Shown here piece by piece: positions 25,801-34,208 of a DNA stretch of 64,000 nt. Location: the NCBI GenBank assembly GCA_034440615.1, contig JAOTOM010003939.1, positions 124,001 to 188,000 on the forward strand. Reading direction: 5' to 3'. The notes under the pieces are model-generated. The model ran no database searches. It saw only the letters and a list, made by a program, of their open reading frames with translations, and had not been told where the DNA came from. How positions within the stretch are numbered: the stretch's first letter is position 1; each line of letters starts with the position of its first letter. This stretch comes from Ashinkailepas kermadecensis (lineage: Eukaryota; Arthropoda; Thecostraca; Neolepadidae). The position numbers and the translations under genes were made by a program.

Positions 25801-28549
25801 CATCTTAGTGGAGGCCCTGGTTTGATGTGTTTCATGGAACGTTTGCATTCTTGAAGCTTCGTATGGGCCCTAGTGGAGTTTTTTTTTCACGAATATGGAT
25901 GAGCGTTGATGTGCCCTAAAATACACAATTTCTACTTAGGACTCGGTTTTCTAGCCATGCTTGTTAACTGCAAAAAAAACGCGAATTACGCATTGGAAAA
26001 CAGTATCGGTAAAGTATTTATTTAACACGCGCACGTCCGGGGAGGGCAGATATCTGACCCCCCCTGCGGGTTTTCCTAATTTTCCGCCATACTAACTTGA
26101 TTAGCAACGCCAAACCTCGTATGGCTGCTCATCAGTCTTTTCCGCATATCCTCAGAAATGTTTGCCCCTGGGTCATCTAAGGTCGGGTTACCAGGTCAGG
26201 CGAAGTGACCCAACATCCCTCGGAGTTCCAGGTGTTGCCACTGTCACAGTGTTGGTCCGATCAAGATGAAACTTATAGGGTATCATAAGGTCATCAGGGA
26301 CTACAATCGTAATGCCATATATTTTTTATCAGTGACCTAAGGTTAGGTCAGAATTGTGGCCACCCCATTATAAACCTATGGAGGAAAACAAAACCTGTAT
26401 AATTTCGCAGAAGGTGGTTCAATTTGATTTATATTGCCCATGTCACTGAGTTTTGTGTCACTTTCAACCATCGAACTCAATGTTTAGACCTGTGACCTTG
26501 ACTAGGTCACCAAAGACCAATTAGGGTCACGTAAGCATTTCCCTCAATAACTTTTGACAGAATTGAGGTAGAAACACGATTATACTTCCATTATCATTGT
26601 CTGATCGGGACGCGTCGAATGATATGCAACATGACCTGGTTAGGTCAATATTTGACCTTGACCAGAGGTCAAGGTCAAATGTTGATCTAACTGGGTCATG
26701 CAATATATCATTCAAAGCGTCTCAACGAGACAATCACAATGGTGCAGGTTTCATTGCTCTATCTTTATTTACTCAAATGTTATTCGCCAAAAATAACGTC
26801 GGGCTGTGTGTGTTCGGGACCTATCAGTGATTTCTTGCGAATCTGTTGTGTAGTTGTAGAGTTCGGTTTTACCTTTGTTGCATATGATATCCTTGGGTGA
26901 GCTGCCTCATACAATTCACGCGCCTCCCGAAATGTTACTTTTTTGGAAAATTTGATCGCGACTATCTCTTTCTCTCTCAGAAAAATTGTGCAGGAACGGT
27001 CATAGGCTGTGTGAGGTGTTTGACCAGGACCGCAGTTTGAACATTTTGCATTCTCGGCTTCACACTTATCTCCCACATGCTCCGATGACCCACATCGTCC
27101 ACATGTCTGGCGGTTCCGGCAATGCTGCGACGTGTGTCCAAATCTGGAGCATCGAAAACGTCTCATTGGATTTGGAACAAACACCCGAACTTTCACTCTG
27201 ACATGTCCCACATAAACGAATTCTGGAGGATCAGTTGTTCGAAATGTTAGAATGAAATTGTTTGTGCTTTGTGTTTCTTGGCCTTTTCTCATAGTGATCC
27301 GTCGTACCTCTACTACTCCCCACTCTGCCAGGCCATCCATAATATCAGCATCAGACACATCTCTCAAGTCGTAAGAGTTTATAACCCCCTTTGAATAGTT
27401 TTTGGTGTTGTGGGGTTCGACTTCAATCGGTACCGTGATTGTTCGTCTGTTTGTTTCGCTTCTTACAGTTTACGTTAGTTCTGTTGCGCTTCTTGCCCTC
27501 CTTGCGTCCTCAGTATTTTTAAATTCCACTTCTAGCCCACCATCCCTAAGCTTTTCACATCTGAGCACGATCAACAGCCTGTCGCACGCTTCTTTCCGTT
27601 GGAACGGAGTAGGAGATGAAATACTTTTTCCTTGTTCTAATGATTTCAGTATAAGAATGCGTGGCGCAGGAAGAGTAGCTTCCAGGCTAGGCCCTGCATA
27701 TGTAATACGCGAATTCGTGGTAGGTTGGCTTGTCTGTACCCTACTAGAGGAGACAGGTGAGATGTTTTTTGTATTTGAAGTTGCCATGAAGTGTGTTTAT
27801 TTCTGCTCCTCGTAGCGCCCCACCGCAAAGGGGCCCTACCAGGGGGACGCCTGAGTCCCGCGGACGGGAGGACGTCAGGCGCTCGAGGAGCTATACGGGG
27901 CAGGCGACGCCATCACCCAGCCGGGAGAGAGAGACTCACCACCCCGACCGGGATCCAGCGCCGCCCACCCCTTGACCCCTGCCGGCCAGGCCAGCGGGCA
28001 CTGGGCCGGGGCCCAGACCGTCGGCCTGAGGCGACAAGTCGCTTGGCCCATATGGGGCCCTACGGGCCCGCCCGCCCCTCCGGGATATTAGGGCCAAAGA
28101 GGCGTGTTGGTCCCCCGTCACAACTAGCACCGTGCGACGGGGGACCTCAGCCTCCAGGACTCCGTCAACCCCGGGGAACGGGCCGAAGGGGCGCGACTAC
28201 CCCGATAAAACGGAGCTGGAGGGCAGGACCGAGGAAGTTGTCCTACCTGCTCATAGTAGGGATAGTCGGTGTTGCAGGGCCAGGTGAAGGACATGGATAT
28301 TGAGCTGGGATGGCCATTGGAATGGGAGCGTATCGATGGGAGCGCGGGCGAGGCACTCTTCTTCTGACCCCTCACCGGTAAGATGGTCGCCGGATCTTTT
28401 GGGCACGCAATCCCCACCACGGAAAGATGGTGCCTCGTCGGGGGATCCAGCCAGTCCTCACCTTTCATCAGCTGCATGGTGGCCGGACTGTAAGACGGCC
28501 GGGCCACGTTGAAGATGCCGGCGTCGATGCGAGGTGGTGGAGACGCCAT
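13671..28549 (-). CDS. C22orf23: UPF0193/EVG1 (C22orf23)-like protein, four exons
   Basis: Joining minus-strand exons 28549-28462, 19783-19677, 18173-18083 and 13819-13671 gives 435 bp, one uninterrupted 144-residue frame. Every junction is GT-AG and the phases match (1, 0, 1). The product reads as a short N-terminus, a motif SYSPATMQLMKVLMEETK, a central segment RRTLNTIVGMESG, and a C-terminal helix EVEERRQFLHEMQQLG followed by IIRGEVARLVQEMEQL. This order matches the UPF0193/EVG1 family (human C22orf23), whose conserved parts are a Tyr-Ser...LMEES segment and an ERxEFLxxMExLG...EIxxxxREME tail. The human protein is longer, so this version is compact. Function is not established; phylogenetic spread suggests a link to cilia or flagella, which is inference. 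Introns of 8.7, 1.5 and 4.3 kb are filled with arrays and LINE debris. Confidence 0.85.
13870..14600. other. Intron 3 sequence, nothing recognised
   Basis: Lies within intron 3 of the UPF0193-like gene. It has no open frame or repeat of note before the 68-bp array. Confidence 0.4.
14620..15645. repeat. 68-bp minisatellite, about 14 copies
   Basis: Tandem unit containing GGCCCAGCTCCAGGGGAGAC, TCACTCTCGTCAGTTACGTC and GTGGCCCGTAACACACACCC. The period is 68 bp by position, with small indels. It lies in intron 3 of the UPF0193-like gene. Overlapping open frames of up to 221 codons follow from the repeat and are not genes. Confidence 0.95.
15660..17170. other. Intron 3 sequence with short GTCAG-type repeats
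   Basis: Between the 68-bp array and the LTR-like block. At about 16190-16350 there are several GGTCAGGTCAGGTCAGG runs. TGACGTCA-type palindromes occur near 16750-16795. No supported gene. Confidence 0.4.
17179..17540 (+). mobile_element. Possible solo LTR
   Basis: The block begins TGTCAGCACTC and can be read to end ATTCTAACA. It carries promoter-like parts in the right order on the plus strand: CCAAT-type boxes near 17250 and 17292, a TATATATA box near 17348, and an AATAAA signal near 17371 followed by a short R/U5-like region. This order is typical of a retroviral-type LTR. No partner LTR, coding region or clear target-site duplication is visible, so an orphan promoter is the main alternative. 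Confidence 0.35.
18083..18173 (-). CDS. C22orf23: UPF0193-like gene, exon 3
   Basis: The acceptor CCAATCAG is followed by 30 codons plus one base, beginning RAESGSGRRTLNTIVG, and a GGAC/GTACGT donor. Incoming phase 0 and outgoing phase 1 match both neighbours. The 47-bp array lies just upstream in intron 2. Confidence 0.8.
18250..19306. repeat. 47-bp minisatellite, about 22 copies
   Basis: GC-rich unit containing CGTGCAGCCGCCAGACGGCG, TCACACTCTG and ACACCGGCGGGGCGGCA, with a 47-bp period. Two copies lack six bases. It occupies most of intron 2 of the UPF0193-like gene and ends about 45 bp from the exon 3 acceptor. Confidence 0.96.
19511..19680. repeat. 32-bp array copying a 5' splice site
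   Basis: Six units at exactly 32-bp spacing (TCTCAC or its variant at 19511, 19543, 19575, 19607, 19639, 19671). Read on the minus strand each is CTCAG/GTGAG-like. The last is the authentic donor of UPF0193-like exon 2. Four upstream-coordinate copies match the donor consensus better than the authentic GTGGGA. The copy at 19639 has lost its GT. Confidence 0.92.
19677..19783 (-). CDS. C22orf23: UPF0193-like gene, exon 2
   Basis: The acceptor GCTTCAG is followed by 107 bp: two bases completing a Val codon, then 35 codons beginning LMEETKVPKLQQRLFEQSL. The donor is CTCAG/GTGGGA. Immediately downstream, 32-bp tandem copies repeat the exon edge and donor. Reading through the authentic donor reaches a stop after ten further codons. 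Confidence 0.85.
20005..20800. repeat. 19-bp minisatellite, over 40 copies
   Basis: The unit GCAGCCTTGCCATGACACA has frequent GAGAC/ACGAGAC variants. Looser copies extend down to about 19915. It lies in intron 1 of the UPF0193-like gene. Long minus-strand Gly-Cys-Leu-rich frames are artefacts. Confidence 0.95.
20924..22050 (-). mobile_element. Internally deleted Jockey/I-like LINE (endonuclease start joined to RNase H)
   Basis: On the minus strand the copy starts with an endonuclease-like N-terminus (ILQWNCRGIR, then CLQETKL and HGGVLLAV, about 22050-21835). It passes, in a different frame, directly into an RNase H domain and a C-terminal zinc-type tail, and ends in a 3' tail with GCGCCCTAAAACCC at about 20924-20978. 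The rest of the endonuclease and the entire reverse transcriptase are missing. It lies in intron 1 of the UPF0193-like gene, same strand. Confidence 0.8.
21045..21968 (-). pseudogene. LINE ORF2 RNase H and C-terminal region
   Basis: The minus-strand frame reads through RNase H landmarks (SELVAINKAL, LTDSLRSLLAL, WITSHVGILGNEAADASAKR) and a C-terminal block with RLRIGHT, CPRCQERLSVRHILTSCPQL. One in-frame TGA at about 21431-21429 splits it. Otherwise the frame is open. These are the 3' ORF2 features of Jockey/I-group elements. Confidence 0.85.
22239..22806 (-). pseudogene. Possible LINE ORF1 C-terminal remnant
   Basis: Minus-strand Pro/Arg/Ser-rich open frame (RRPATPSPRRRV, KRSLSPLSSPPEEGSPRSR), placed directly 5' of the endonuclease start at 22050. 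A low-complexity ORF1 tail is usual in that position for Jockey-type elements. The match is by position and composition only. The distal part merges into a GGAGTTGGAGTT-rich repeat at 22740-22890. Confidence 0.4.
22740..22890. repeat. GGAGTT/ACTCC simple-repeat patch
   Basis: GGAGTTGGAGTTG runs alternate with TGACTCC, so the patch is partly self-complementary. Confidence 0.75.
23548..23847 (+). pseudogene. BED zinc-finger N-terminus of a hAT-like transposase
   Basis: One plus frame starts MSGYGKKTGPLDAFL. A shifted frame continues with an acidic Ser/Asp stretch and ends in YTCKLCHAAIRGK then SSNFKRHLRP, a BED-type C2H-type finger core (C-x2-C ... N-x2-H pattern). Such fingers open hAT transposases and ZBED genes. 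No catalytic domain follows, and G/C homopolymers begin at 23859. The frame change suggests a dead fragment. Confidence 0.6.
23850..25075. repeat. Element-like block with CCCTG repeats and AAGTGCCCTTTTG modules
   Basis: G- and C-homopolymer junctions near 23859-23890 lead into repeats of AAGTGCCCTTTTG, then a (CCCTGTGCCCTG)-type minisatellite at about 24060-24265. The AAGTGCCCTTTTG modules return at 24990-25045, next to another C-homopolymer. The two ends may be parts of one mobile element. A tRNA-like sequence lies inside. Confidence 0.45.
24340..24430 (-). pseudogene. tRNA-like sequence (SINE head or dead tRNA)
   Basis: The minus strand has an A-box-like TAGCCGAGTAGTTAGGGCG (24422-24404) and a B-box-like GCTTGAATCCCAG (about 24363-24350), with class II-like spacing. 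The B box deviates from GGTTCGANTCC and no closing acceptor stem is evident. Confidence 0.4.
25080..26190. other. No gene recognised
   Basis: Contains an irregular GGGATCTTGGATCTT-type repeat at about 25310-25440 and G-runs near 25550 and 25660. No coding signal. Confidence 0.4.
26200..26720. repeat. AGGTCA/TGACCT half-site repeat with a palindromic core
   Basis: Dispersed TGACCTTGAC and AGGTCAAGGTCA motifs culminate at about 26640-26700 in an inverted repeat in which TTTGACCTTGACC faces GGTCAAGGTCAAA. It resembles widespread MITE-like repeats built on these half-sites. Transcription-factor binding is possible but not shown. Confidence 0.6.
26780..27787 (-). pseudogene. Jockey-like LINE ORF1 (gag-like) with one in-frame stop
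   Basis: A minus-strand frame of about 336 codons has an N-terminal part ending in FQRKEACDRL...LEVEFKNTEDARRA. A middle domain (VGHVRVKVRVFVPNPMRRF) follows, then three Cys-rich knuckles (CSRFGHTSQHC, CGRCGSSEHVGDKC, CSNCGPGQTPH), then RISYATKVK. This is the nucleic-acid-binding ORF1 of Jockey-type retrotransposons, which packages element RNA. One TAA near 27470 interrupts an otherwise intact frame. ORF2 is not found directly downstream. Confidence 0.85.
28462..28549 (-). CDS. C22orf23: UPF0193-like gene, exon 1 (start codon)
   Basis: The ATG (GAGATGGCG context) at 28549-28547 opens 29 codons plus one base, MASPPPRIDAGIFN at the start, ending ATGAAAG before a GTGAGG donor. The frame is open further upstream without another ATG, so this ATG is chosen. 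The motif AGIFNVARPSYSPATMQLM is the family's N-terminal signature. The split codon G/TG is completed in exon 2. Confidence 0.8.
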
Positions 28550-28750
28550 CTCGAAGACCGGCTGGCCGACCGATGCCGACACTCTCTTCGACGCGATAGT
28601 GCGGTGTTCGACGCAATGGTGATCCTCGACAGGCTGCCGGGCGCCGCCACTTTAGCAGCACACTGCACCGCAATACCCCACACCGAGATACTGCACCGCA
28701 ATACCCGGTGTGGTAATTTCCATACGGAACTTCGCTGAAACAAAACAGTG
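28550..28750 (-). promoter_or_regulatory. CpG-rich region upstream of the UPF0193-like start codon
   Basis: GC- and CpG-rich sequence directly 5' of the exon 1 ATG, unlike the AT-rich stretch beyond 28750. It is probably the 5' UTR and promoter area. I see no clear TATA box or initiator, so this rests on position and composition. Confidence 0.3.
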
Positions 28751-29400
28751 GTTATTCTGTTGAAGAAAACTACTAGCTCACAGACGTTCAGTAAATGAAC
28801 ATTGCGTGGCACAATCTGGCGGTGAACTGAGAATTCGAGCCACAGAATCTGGGACAGAATTGAAAGCGTGACGAGCTGTGAAAACCTCCTCCTCTGTCGG
28901 AAACTCGGCTGAAATATGCTTATCAGATTGCACGAAGCCGCCAAAAGGTGATTTTCATGATAGTGTAAGAGTTGTATCAGGCAGCTGTGTATAAATCCCC
29001 TGTCAATGCCGTTTACTGTCACTTCGCGCAAGTACTTTATTTGGTCGTCCCGAAAATGGCCGGCTCCAAAATCGGTACGAACTCGTTCGATGTTGACTTG
29101 GATGTTGAAAACACGTCTCAGGATTTTTTACGTCCCTAAAAGCCATTTCAGTATGCCAGGCCTAGCTAGGTCATGTGAAAATAGCGCATAACTCTTTGTT
29201 AGGATATGGAATGGTGCGATTTTCGATGTAAATATTTGTCAGCACCTCGCAAAGTGATAGCAAATTGTCGTATCCGGAACTTGTCATTCAGAGCAAATCA
29301 TCCAAACATAGGAACGCGATATTTTGTAAATAAAAAAAAACAACACTGCCGTCACATTGTTATATTTTCATTCTAAACCATCATGATGCTCATTGTAATA
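28751..29400. other. No gene recognised
   Basis: A 187-codon minus-strand open frame runs from 29031 over exon 1 of the UPF0193-like gene in another frame. It has no family features. The rest is AT-rich non-coding sequence up to the Gypsy LTR. Confidence 0.4.
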
Positions 29401-29412
29401 GGCTGCGGCGTG

Positions 29413-29543
29413 TGTTGCACCCCGCACGTACTGCCTGACGCTGCCCTTGAGTGTGACCGGCGGGGCCTGCCCTCGGGCAGGACTCGGTGTAGACATGTTC
29501 GGGGTAGACACAGTCTAGATCGAGCTCCGAGTCTGTCACTACA
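29413..29543 (+). repeat. 5' LTR of the Gypsy element
   Basis: Begins TGTTGCACC and ends CACTACA. It shares GTACTGCCTGACGC, GGGCCTGCCCTCGGGC and GATCGAGCTCC with 32273-32404. The sequence directly after it, TGGCGACGAGGG, is in the place of a tRNA primer-binding site. Confidence 0.75.
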
Positions 29544-29656
29544 TGGCGACGAGGGTGGTCAAGGGACAGTGGCAGTCATGGCCAAGGCCCATGCATTTAG
29601 CGTAACAGCGGGACAGTCATTTGGTGCGTACAGTCGGTTGCTAGAGTAGCGTTCCG

Positions 29657-30129
29657 TTGGCCTTTCGATTACGGGTGAGGACAGTAAACATTTCATGTTC
29701 ATTAACGCTGTTGGGTGCCGATACCATTGGGCTTCTCGAGGATTTGGCGGAACCAGAGGCATCGGACGATATGAAGCATTATTGTCATATATCATATCAA
29801 GAGTTGATAAACGCTTTGTGCGCTCATTTTGAGCCGCAAGAGTCCGTACTTGTGGCAAGGTACAGGTTGCACAGTTGCTGCCGGGACGGAGGCGAGTCAG
29901 TGGCAGAGTACCTGGCGCGTCTCAGAAAACTGGCTAAGCCATGTTAGTTCCATGCCGGAACCCTGGACGACATGTTGCTGGACCGGCTGGTGTGTGGCCT
30001 TCAACACGAGCGTCTCCGGTCCAGACTGCTGAGCAAGCCGCGCCTGACGCTGATCTCGGCACAAGAGATCGCCCAGGCGCACAAGTCGGCGGAGACCAGT
30101 GCAGCGGAGCTCGGCGGCAGAAACTCGTG
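29657..30129 (+). pseudogene. Gypsy gag fragment
   Basis: The frame holds the gag capsid pattern: ALCAHFEPQESVLVARYRLH, GGESVAEYLARLRKLA, then, after an in-frame TAG at 29945-29947, LDDMLLDRLVCGLQHERLRS and TLISAQEIAQAHKSAE. A preceding piece (KHFMFINAVG, about 29690) is in another frame. No CCHC knuckle is present before the RNase H junction. Confidence 0.8.
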
Positions 30130-30540
30130 ATGCCAGTCCAGTCTGGGTCGGGTGTGTTCTCAGTCAGCATACCAGGGAGGGTGAGCGGCTCGTGGCATCC
30201 TACTATCGCTCACTGAATGGGACAGAGCGTAGGCATAGCCAGACCTATGTACAGGGTATCTCCGTGATAGCGGGTGTGAATCGGTTCCACTACTATCTCG
30301 CTGGTCGGACTTCCTCTGTACGCACGGATCATAAGCCGCTGTTGGCTCTGATCGGAGATATGAAGCCGTTGCCACTCATGACACCACCCCGTGTAGTCCG
30401 CTGAGCTATGATGCTGAGTACCTATGACTACAGGCTAGAGTTTGTTCCCGGGATCTAACAGGCTGACTGTGATGCGTTCAGCAGGCTGCCCCTGCCAAGT
30501 GGGGTCGGCAAGGTGAGTCCAGTTCCGGCACAGACGGTCC
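30123..30540 (+). pseudogene. Gypsy RNase H fragment
   Basis: The frame has DASPVWVGCVLSQ, SLNGTERRHSQTYVQG, VIAGVNRFHYYLAGR, VRTDHKPLLALIGD and RLEFVPG, the usual RNase H run after Gypsy reverse transcriptase. In-frame stops occur after PPRVVR and near 30460. It begins immediately at the end of gag, so the 5' part of pol is deleted. Confidence 0.8.
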
Positions 30541-32246
30541 ATTTGATGGAGCATTAGATGCTTTCCCAGTGGCGGCAGAGCAGATTAGAGTGTGGATTTA
30601 TCGTCATCCGGTCATGTCAGCCGTGCTCCAGTACGTCAGAGATGGCTGGCCACAGTCCGGTACACTATTATCTCCAGAGTTTCGCCCATATAGGACTCAC
30701 CAGTCTGAGCCGAGTGCCCAGGATAGCTGTCTGCTGTGGGGCTCGCAGGTGATCATTTCGCCTCACGATAGGCAGGGTATCCCCAGATTACTACATGACG
30801 GTCACTGCGGTGAATCCCGAACATTCAATTGCGAGCATGTATGTATGGTGGCCGAATCTTGACGAGGAGGTCATGGATATACATCAGAAAAGTGACGTGT
30901 GTCAGGCGCAAAGAGTGAGCTCGCCCGATACCCCTGTTACAGATCCTCTGTCTCCTTCAATTAGATAAAGATGGCTTCTTCCCATTCCCTGTATTCGTTG
31001 CTCTTTTCAACCGCAACAATCAATATTGTACCAAAGTTCAACCACGACCACACACTTGCGTCACCACTGTCGGTCAACTGCGCGCACCTCGCCCAACACC
31101 GCCCGTTAACGGCACGGCCAACGCCCAAACCAACATTCGTAACACCCGCGCTACACATGGCTCTAATACGCCCCAGCGCCACCTACCGCTATCCGATGCA
31201 ACTACTAGTCGGCAGGTCATCGCAGATGGTAATTCAAAACAACCCTCATGCACCCATTGGAGTGGACGACGAAAATTTTCGATCGGGTCCATGTAGATTA
31301 TGCGGGTCCTGTGGACGGCTGGATGTTTTTCATCACCGACTCATATTCCAAGTGGATGGACATTTATCATTCAAGGACCTGCACGTCGCAGGTCGCAATA
31401 GAACATTTGTGCAAATCGGTTGGGTGCTGCGTACTGCCGAAAACAATAGTATCTAATAATGAACATTATTTTAGGTCTGATGCATTTCAGCTTTCCGTCG
31501 CAAAAATAGCGTGGTACATTTGACATCCACTGCCTTGTCACCGAAGCTTAGCGGCTTAGTTGAGCGCAATGTTCAGACATTCAAAATGTCCCAGAAAAGG
31601 CAGACAGATGGCACGGTGCCAACAACAGTTTCTGGTTTCTAGTTTCGCTATCGAGCCACCTCGCACAGCACGACACGTGTTTCACCAGCAGGACTGTTTT
31701 TGGGCATGTTGATCGGGACACCATTATATGCCGTTAAGCCCGCCATTATGGAGGGGTCCGTACATCACAACAGGCACAACAGGAGCATACGGATAGGGGA
31801 GCCAAGGAGCGGTATCTGTGTGCGGGTGATTCGGTGTATGTGTCGGCGGTGGACAGCTTGCAGGGGGTGGACTGCATTGGACTCTAGACTGTAGGTGAAT
31901 TCCTGGAACAGTGATCGGTATTGTGTGCGGTGGATTAAGTGGACGGTGCGGTGATTCCTCGAACAGTGATCAATAAGCGTGGGGTTAAATTGACTGTGCC
32001 TTTACCGGATGATAGATTCATCCAGCGACATTTGTATGAGGTGCGCCACAGTAGTGTGGTATCCAGTGACTCGTGCGACGTCCCCCTCCGGCCCCTCACC
32101 GCCAGCCCTCGTGCTCGGCCGGACGCCGCTATGCCTGCTAACGTTAGGGTGGGCGGTGACAGGCCGCCTGGCCGTTATGACTTGCGACCACGGGAAGCAC
32201 TGCGGCGACCACAACGTTTTCGATCATGGAATCCGGGGTAGAGGGA
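30541..32246 (+). pseudogene. Gypsy integrase fragments with an inserted block
   Basis: The zinc-binding part is seen at about 30770-30920 (LLHDGHCGESR, a shifted frame for the last Cys pair). The catalytic core follows at 31248-31520 (FDRVHVDYAGPVDGWMFFI, YSKWMD, LPKTIVSNNE). The C-terminal part (31640-32246) ends in a basic RYDLRPREALRRPQRF tail. About 270 bp of unrelated sequence at roughly 30960-31235 separates the zinc domain from the core. Several frameshifts and stops make it non-functional. Confidence 0.78.
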
Positions 32247-32272
32247 TGTAATGGACTGGGGGGGTTACACCC

Positions 32273-32404
32273 TGAATGTACTGCCTGACGCCGCCCTTGA
32301 GAGTGACCGGTCGGGCCTGCCCTCGGGCGGGGCTCGGCGGCCCGGTCGGGGTAGACAACGCCCCGAATACACAGTTCGGATCGAGCTCCTAGCGCGTTAA
32401 TACA
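32273..32404 (+). repeat. 3' LTR of the Gypsy element
   Basis: Aligns with 29413-29543 over its whole length with multiple substitutions, and ends TAATACA. Divergence between the LTRs indicates an old insertion or gene conversion. Confidence 0.75.
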
Positions 32405-32659
32405 CTCATCATTCACTTGAAGTATCTTCATAATACTTCCAGATGCGTCCGAATAGTATTCGGTTCTAGACGTGCGAGATCCAGAGCATGCTTTGATAGC
32501 ACGACACCATGCTCCCGCCGACGACACCAATACGTCAGACACGTCAGACACGTCAGTACGTCAGACATGCCGCGAGCCCGCAGGTGTAGTTTAAAAAAAG
32601 AATATTTGGAGGGTGCGAATCATGAAAGCAACGGGCGGCAAGTTCAGTCCTGGCGGTGC

Positions 32660-32890
32660 AATTGTTTTAAGGTCACATCAACTGAATAGTTTCAAGATCA
32701 CCTCAATTGAATTGTTTCAAGGTCACATCAACTGAATTGTTTCAAGGTCACCTCAACTGAATTGTTTCAAGGTCACATCAACTGAATTGTTTCAAGGTCA
32801 CATCAACTGAATTGTTTTAAGGTCATATCAACTGAATTGTTTTAAGGTCACATTAACTGAATTGTTTCAAGGTAACATCAACTGAATTTG
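32660..32890. repeat. 25-bp minisatellite, about 9 copies
   Basis: Unit AACTGAATTGTTTCAAGGTC plus ACATC or ACCTC, followed by a T-run. The AAGGTCA core recalls the half-site repeat at 26.2 kb. Confidence 0.93.
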
Positions 32891-33674
32891 TTTTTTTTAT
32901 ATAAGACAACTATGATTTGGGGAACGGGGAAAGCGGGGATGGTGGGATTTTGCAACGATTTCTTGATTAGTGCTGCGAACCGGTGTCATTCGTGTCTATT
33001 AATACAGTGACCGCAAAATAAATGTTGATATATATATTTTCGGAGGTTATTTAAGGCATGTTATCCTTTTATAATTGTATTCTTATAGCATTACCAAAGC
33101 ATATCAACCTGACTTACGTCAGTTTTATTACTGCCTGCAGTCTACAGCTTTACAGTCACTTTATTTCCTTACATTTAGTACTTGGTAATGTTACCTTTCC
33201 GTTTCAGTACCTGCTGCAGTCATGTTGGCATATATTCGGCAGGTTTGACAAGGCAGGAGACGTACATGGAGGTCCACTACTTCTTCAGTGTCTCGTGCAG
33301 GACCTTGGTGTTGATGTATCTGGGCTCTTGCACTTTGTTTTCCATCACGTTCCAAGCGTTTTATATCGGACTTAGGTCAGGGGCGTTTCCAGGCATCTCT
33401 AGCACGGAAATTCCATTCTCACTCAGGAAATTTGCCACCATCATGAATTAAATGATTACACTAATGGAGGGGCGAAAACGCTAGCAAATAATCCCTTAGC
33501 AGATCAATGTAATTACTCCCCTTCAGGGTTGCATTTTTGGGACGAAAGCACAGGTCTCCCCTTCCCTTAAAACTGCTAAAGGTACATCACGTTATCACTC
33601 TATCTGGATGCTTTACTGTCTTCGCTGTGTACTTTTGGTCGTACCGCGACGCACTCTGTCCGGCGTACGACCTT

Positions 33675-34025
33675 CGAGGCTCCCCTCACTAGCCTGAAGC
33701 TGCTTCGAGGCTCCCCTCACTAGCCTGAAGCTGCTTCGAGGCTCCCCTCACTAGCCTGAAGCTGCTTCGAGGCTCCCCTCACTAGCCTGAAGCTGCTTCG
33801 AGGCTCCCCTCACTAGCCTGAAGCTGCTTCGAGGCTCCCCTCACTAGCCTGAAGCTGCTTCGAGGCTCCCCTCACTAGCCTGAAGCTGCTTCGAGGCTCC
33901 CCCAATCGAGGCTCCCCTCACTAGCCTGAAGCTGCTTCGAGGCTCCCTCACTAGCCTGAAGCTGCTTCGAGGCTCCCTCACTAGCCTGAAGCTGCTTCGA
34001 GGCTCCCTACACTAGTCTGAAGCTG
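33675..34025. repeat. 31-bp minisatellite inside the Tc1 remnant
   Basis: Unit CGAGGCTCCCCTCACTAGCC plus TGAAGCTGCTT, about 11 copies, some with a dropped C. It sits between the middle and C-terminal parts of the Tc1-like transposase. Confidence 0.95.
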
Positions 34026-34155
34026 CACTAGTCACTGAACATCACCTTCTTCTGACGTCCAGTGCGGATATTTCTTGCAGAAACTAAGCCTCTTCTTCAT
34101 CATAGCCTCGGCGAGAAAGGACTTCTTACCCGGATCAGACATCACTTCACGCTTC

Positions 34156-34208
34156 GTTAGTTATTTGGGCTTACGTGCGCATCGACTGCGTTGGTCATAC
34201 AGCGCCCA
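34156..34208 (-). mobile_element. 53-bp LINE 3'-tail insertion with 13-bp target-site duplication
   Basis: CACTTCACGCTTC occurs at 34143-34155 and again at 34209-34221. Between them are only 53 bp, which match the 3' tail of the LINE at 20924-20978 (GTTGGTCATACAGCGCC core). Removing the insert and one repeat restores the Tc1 frame from ILKREV to MSDPGKK. This is an extremely 5'-truncated retrotransposition. Confidence 0.9.

Larger units (their letters stand above)
29413..32404 (+). mobile_element. Internally deleted Ty3/Gypsy-type LTR retrotransposon
   Basis: Two related LTRs of about 131 bp bound a 2.7-kb interior that carries, in order, gag, RNase H and integrase fragments. Protease and the reverse-transcriptase palm/fingers are absent, and gag passes directly into RNase H near 30120. 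The interior has several in-frame stops and frame changes and a foreign block inside integrase. A G-rich tract (32257-32274) precedes the 3' LTR, as a polypurine tract should. No target-site duplication is visible. Confidence 0.82.

Noticed and set aside
28468..29031. 187-codon minus-strand frame over exon 1 of the UPF0193-like gene
   Set aside because: It overlaps the conserved exon in another frame, has no family features, and its composition does not suggest coding.
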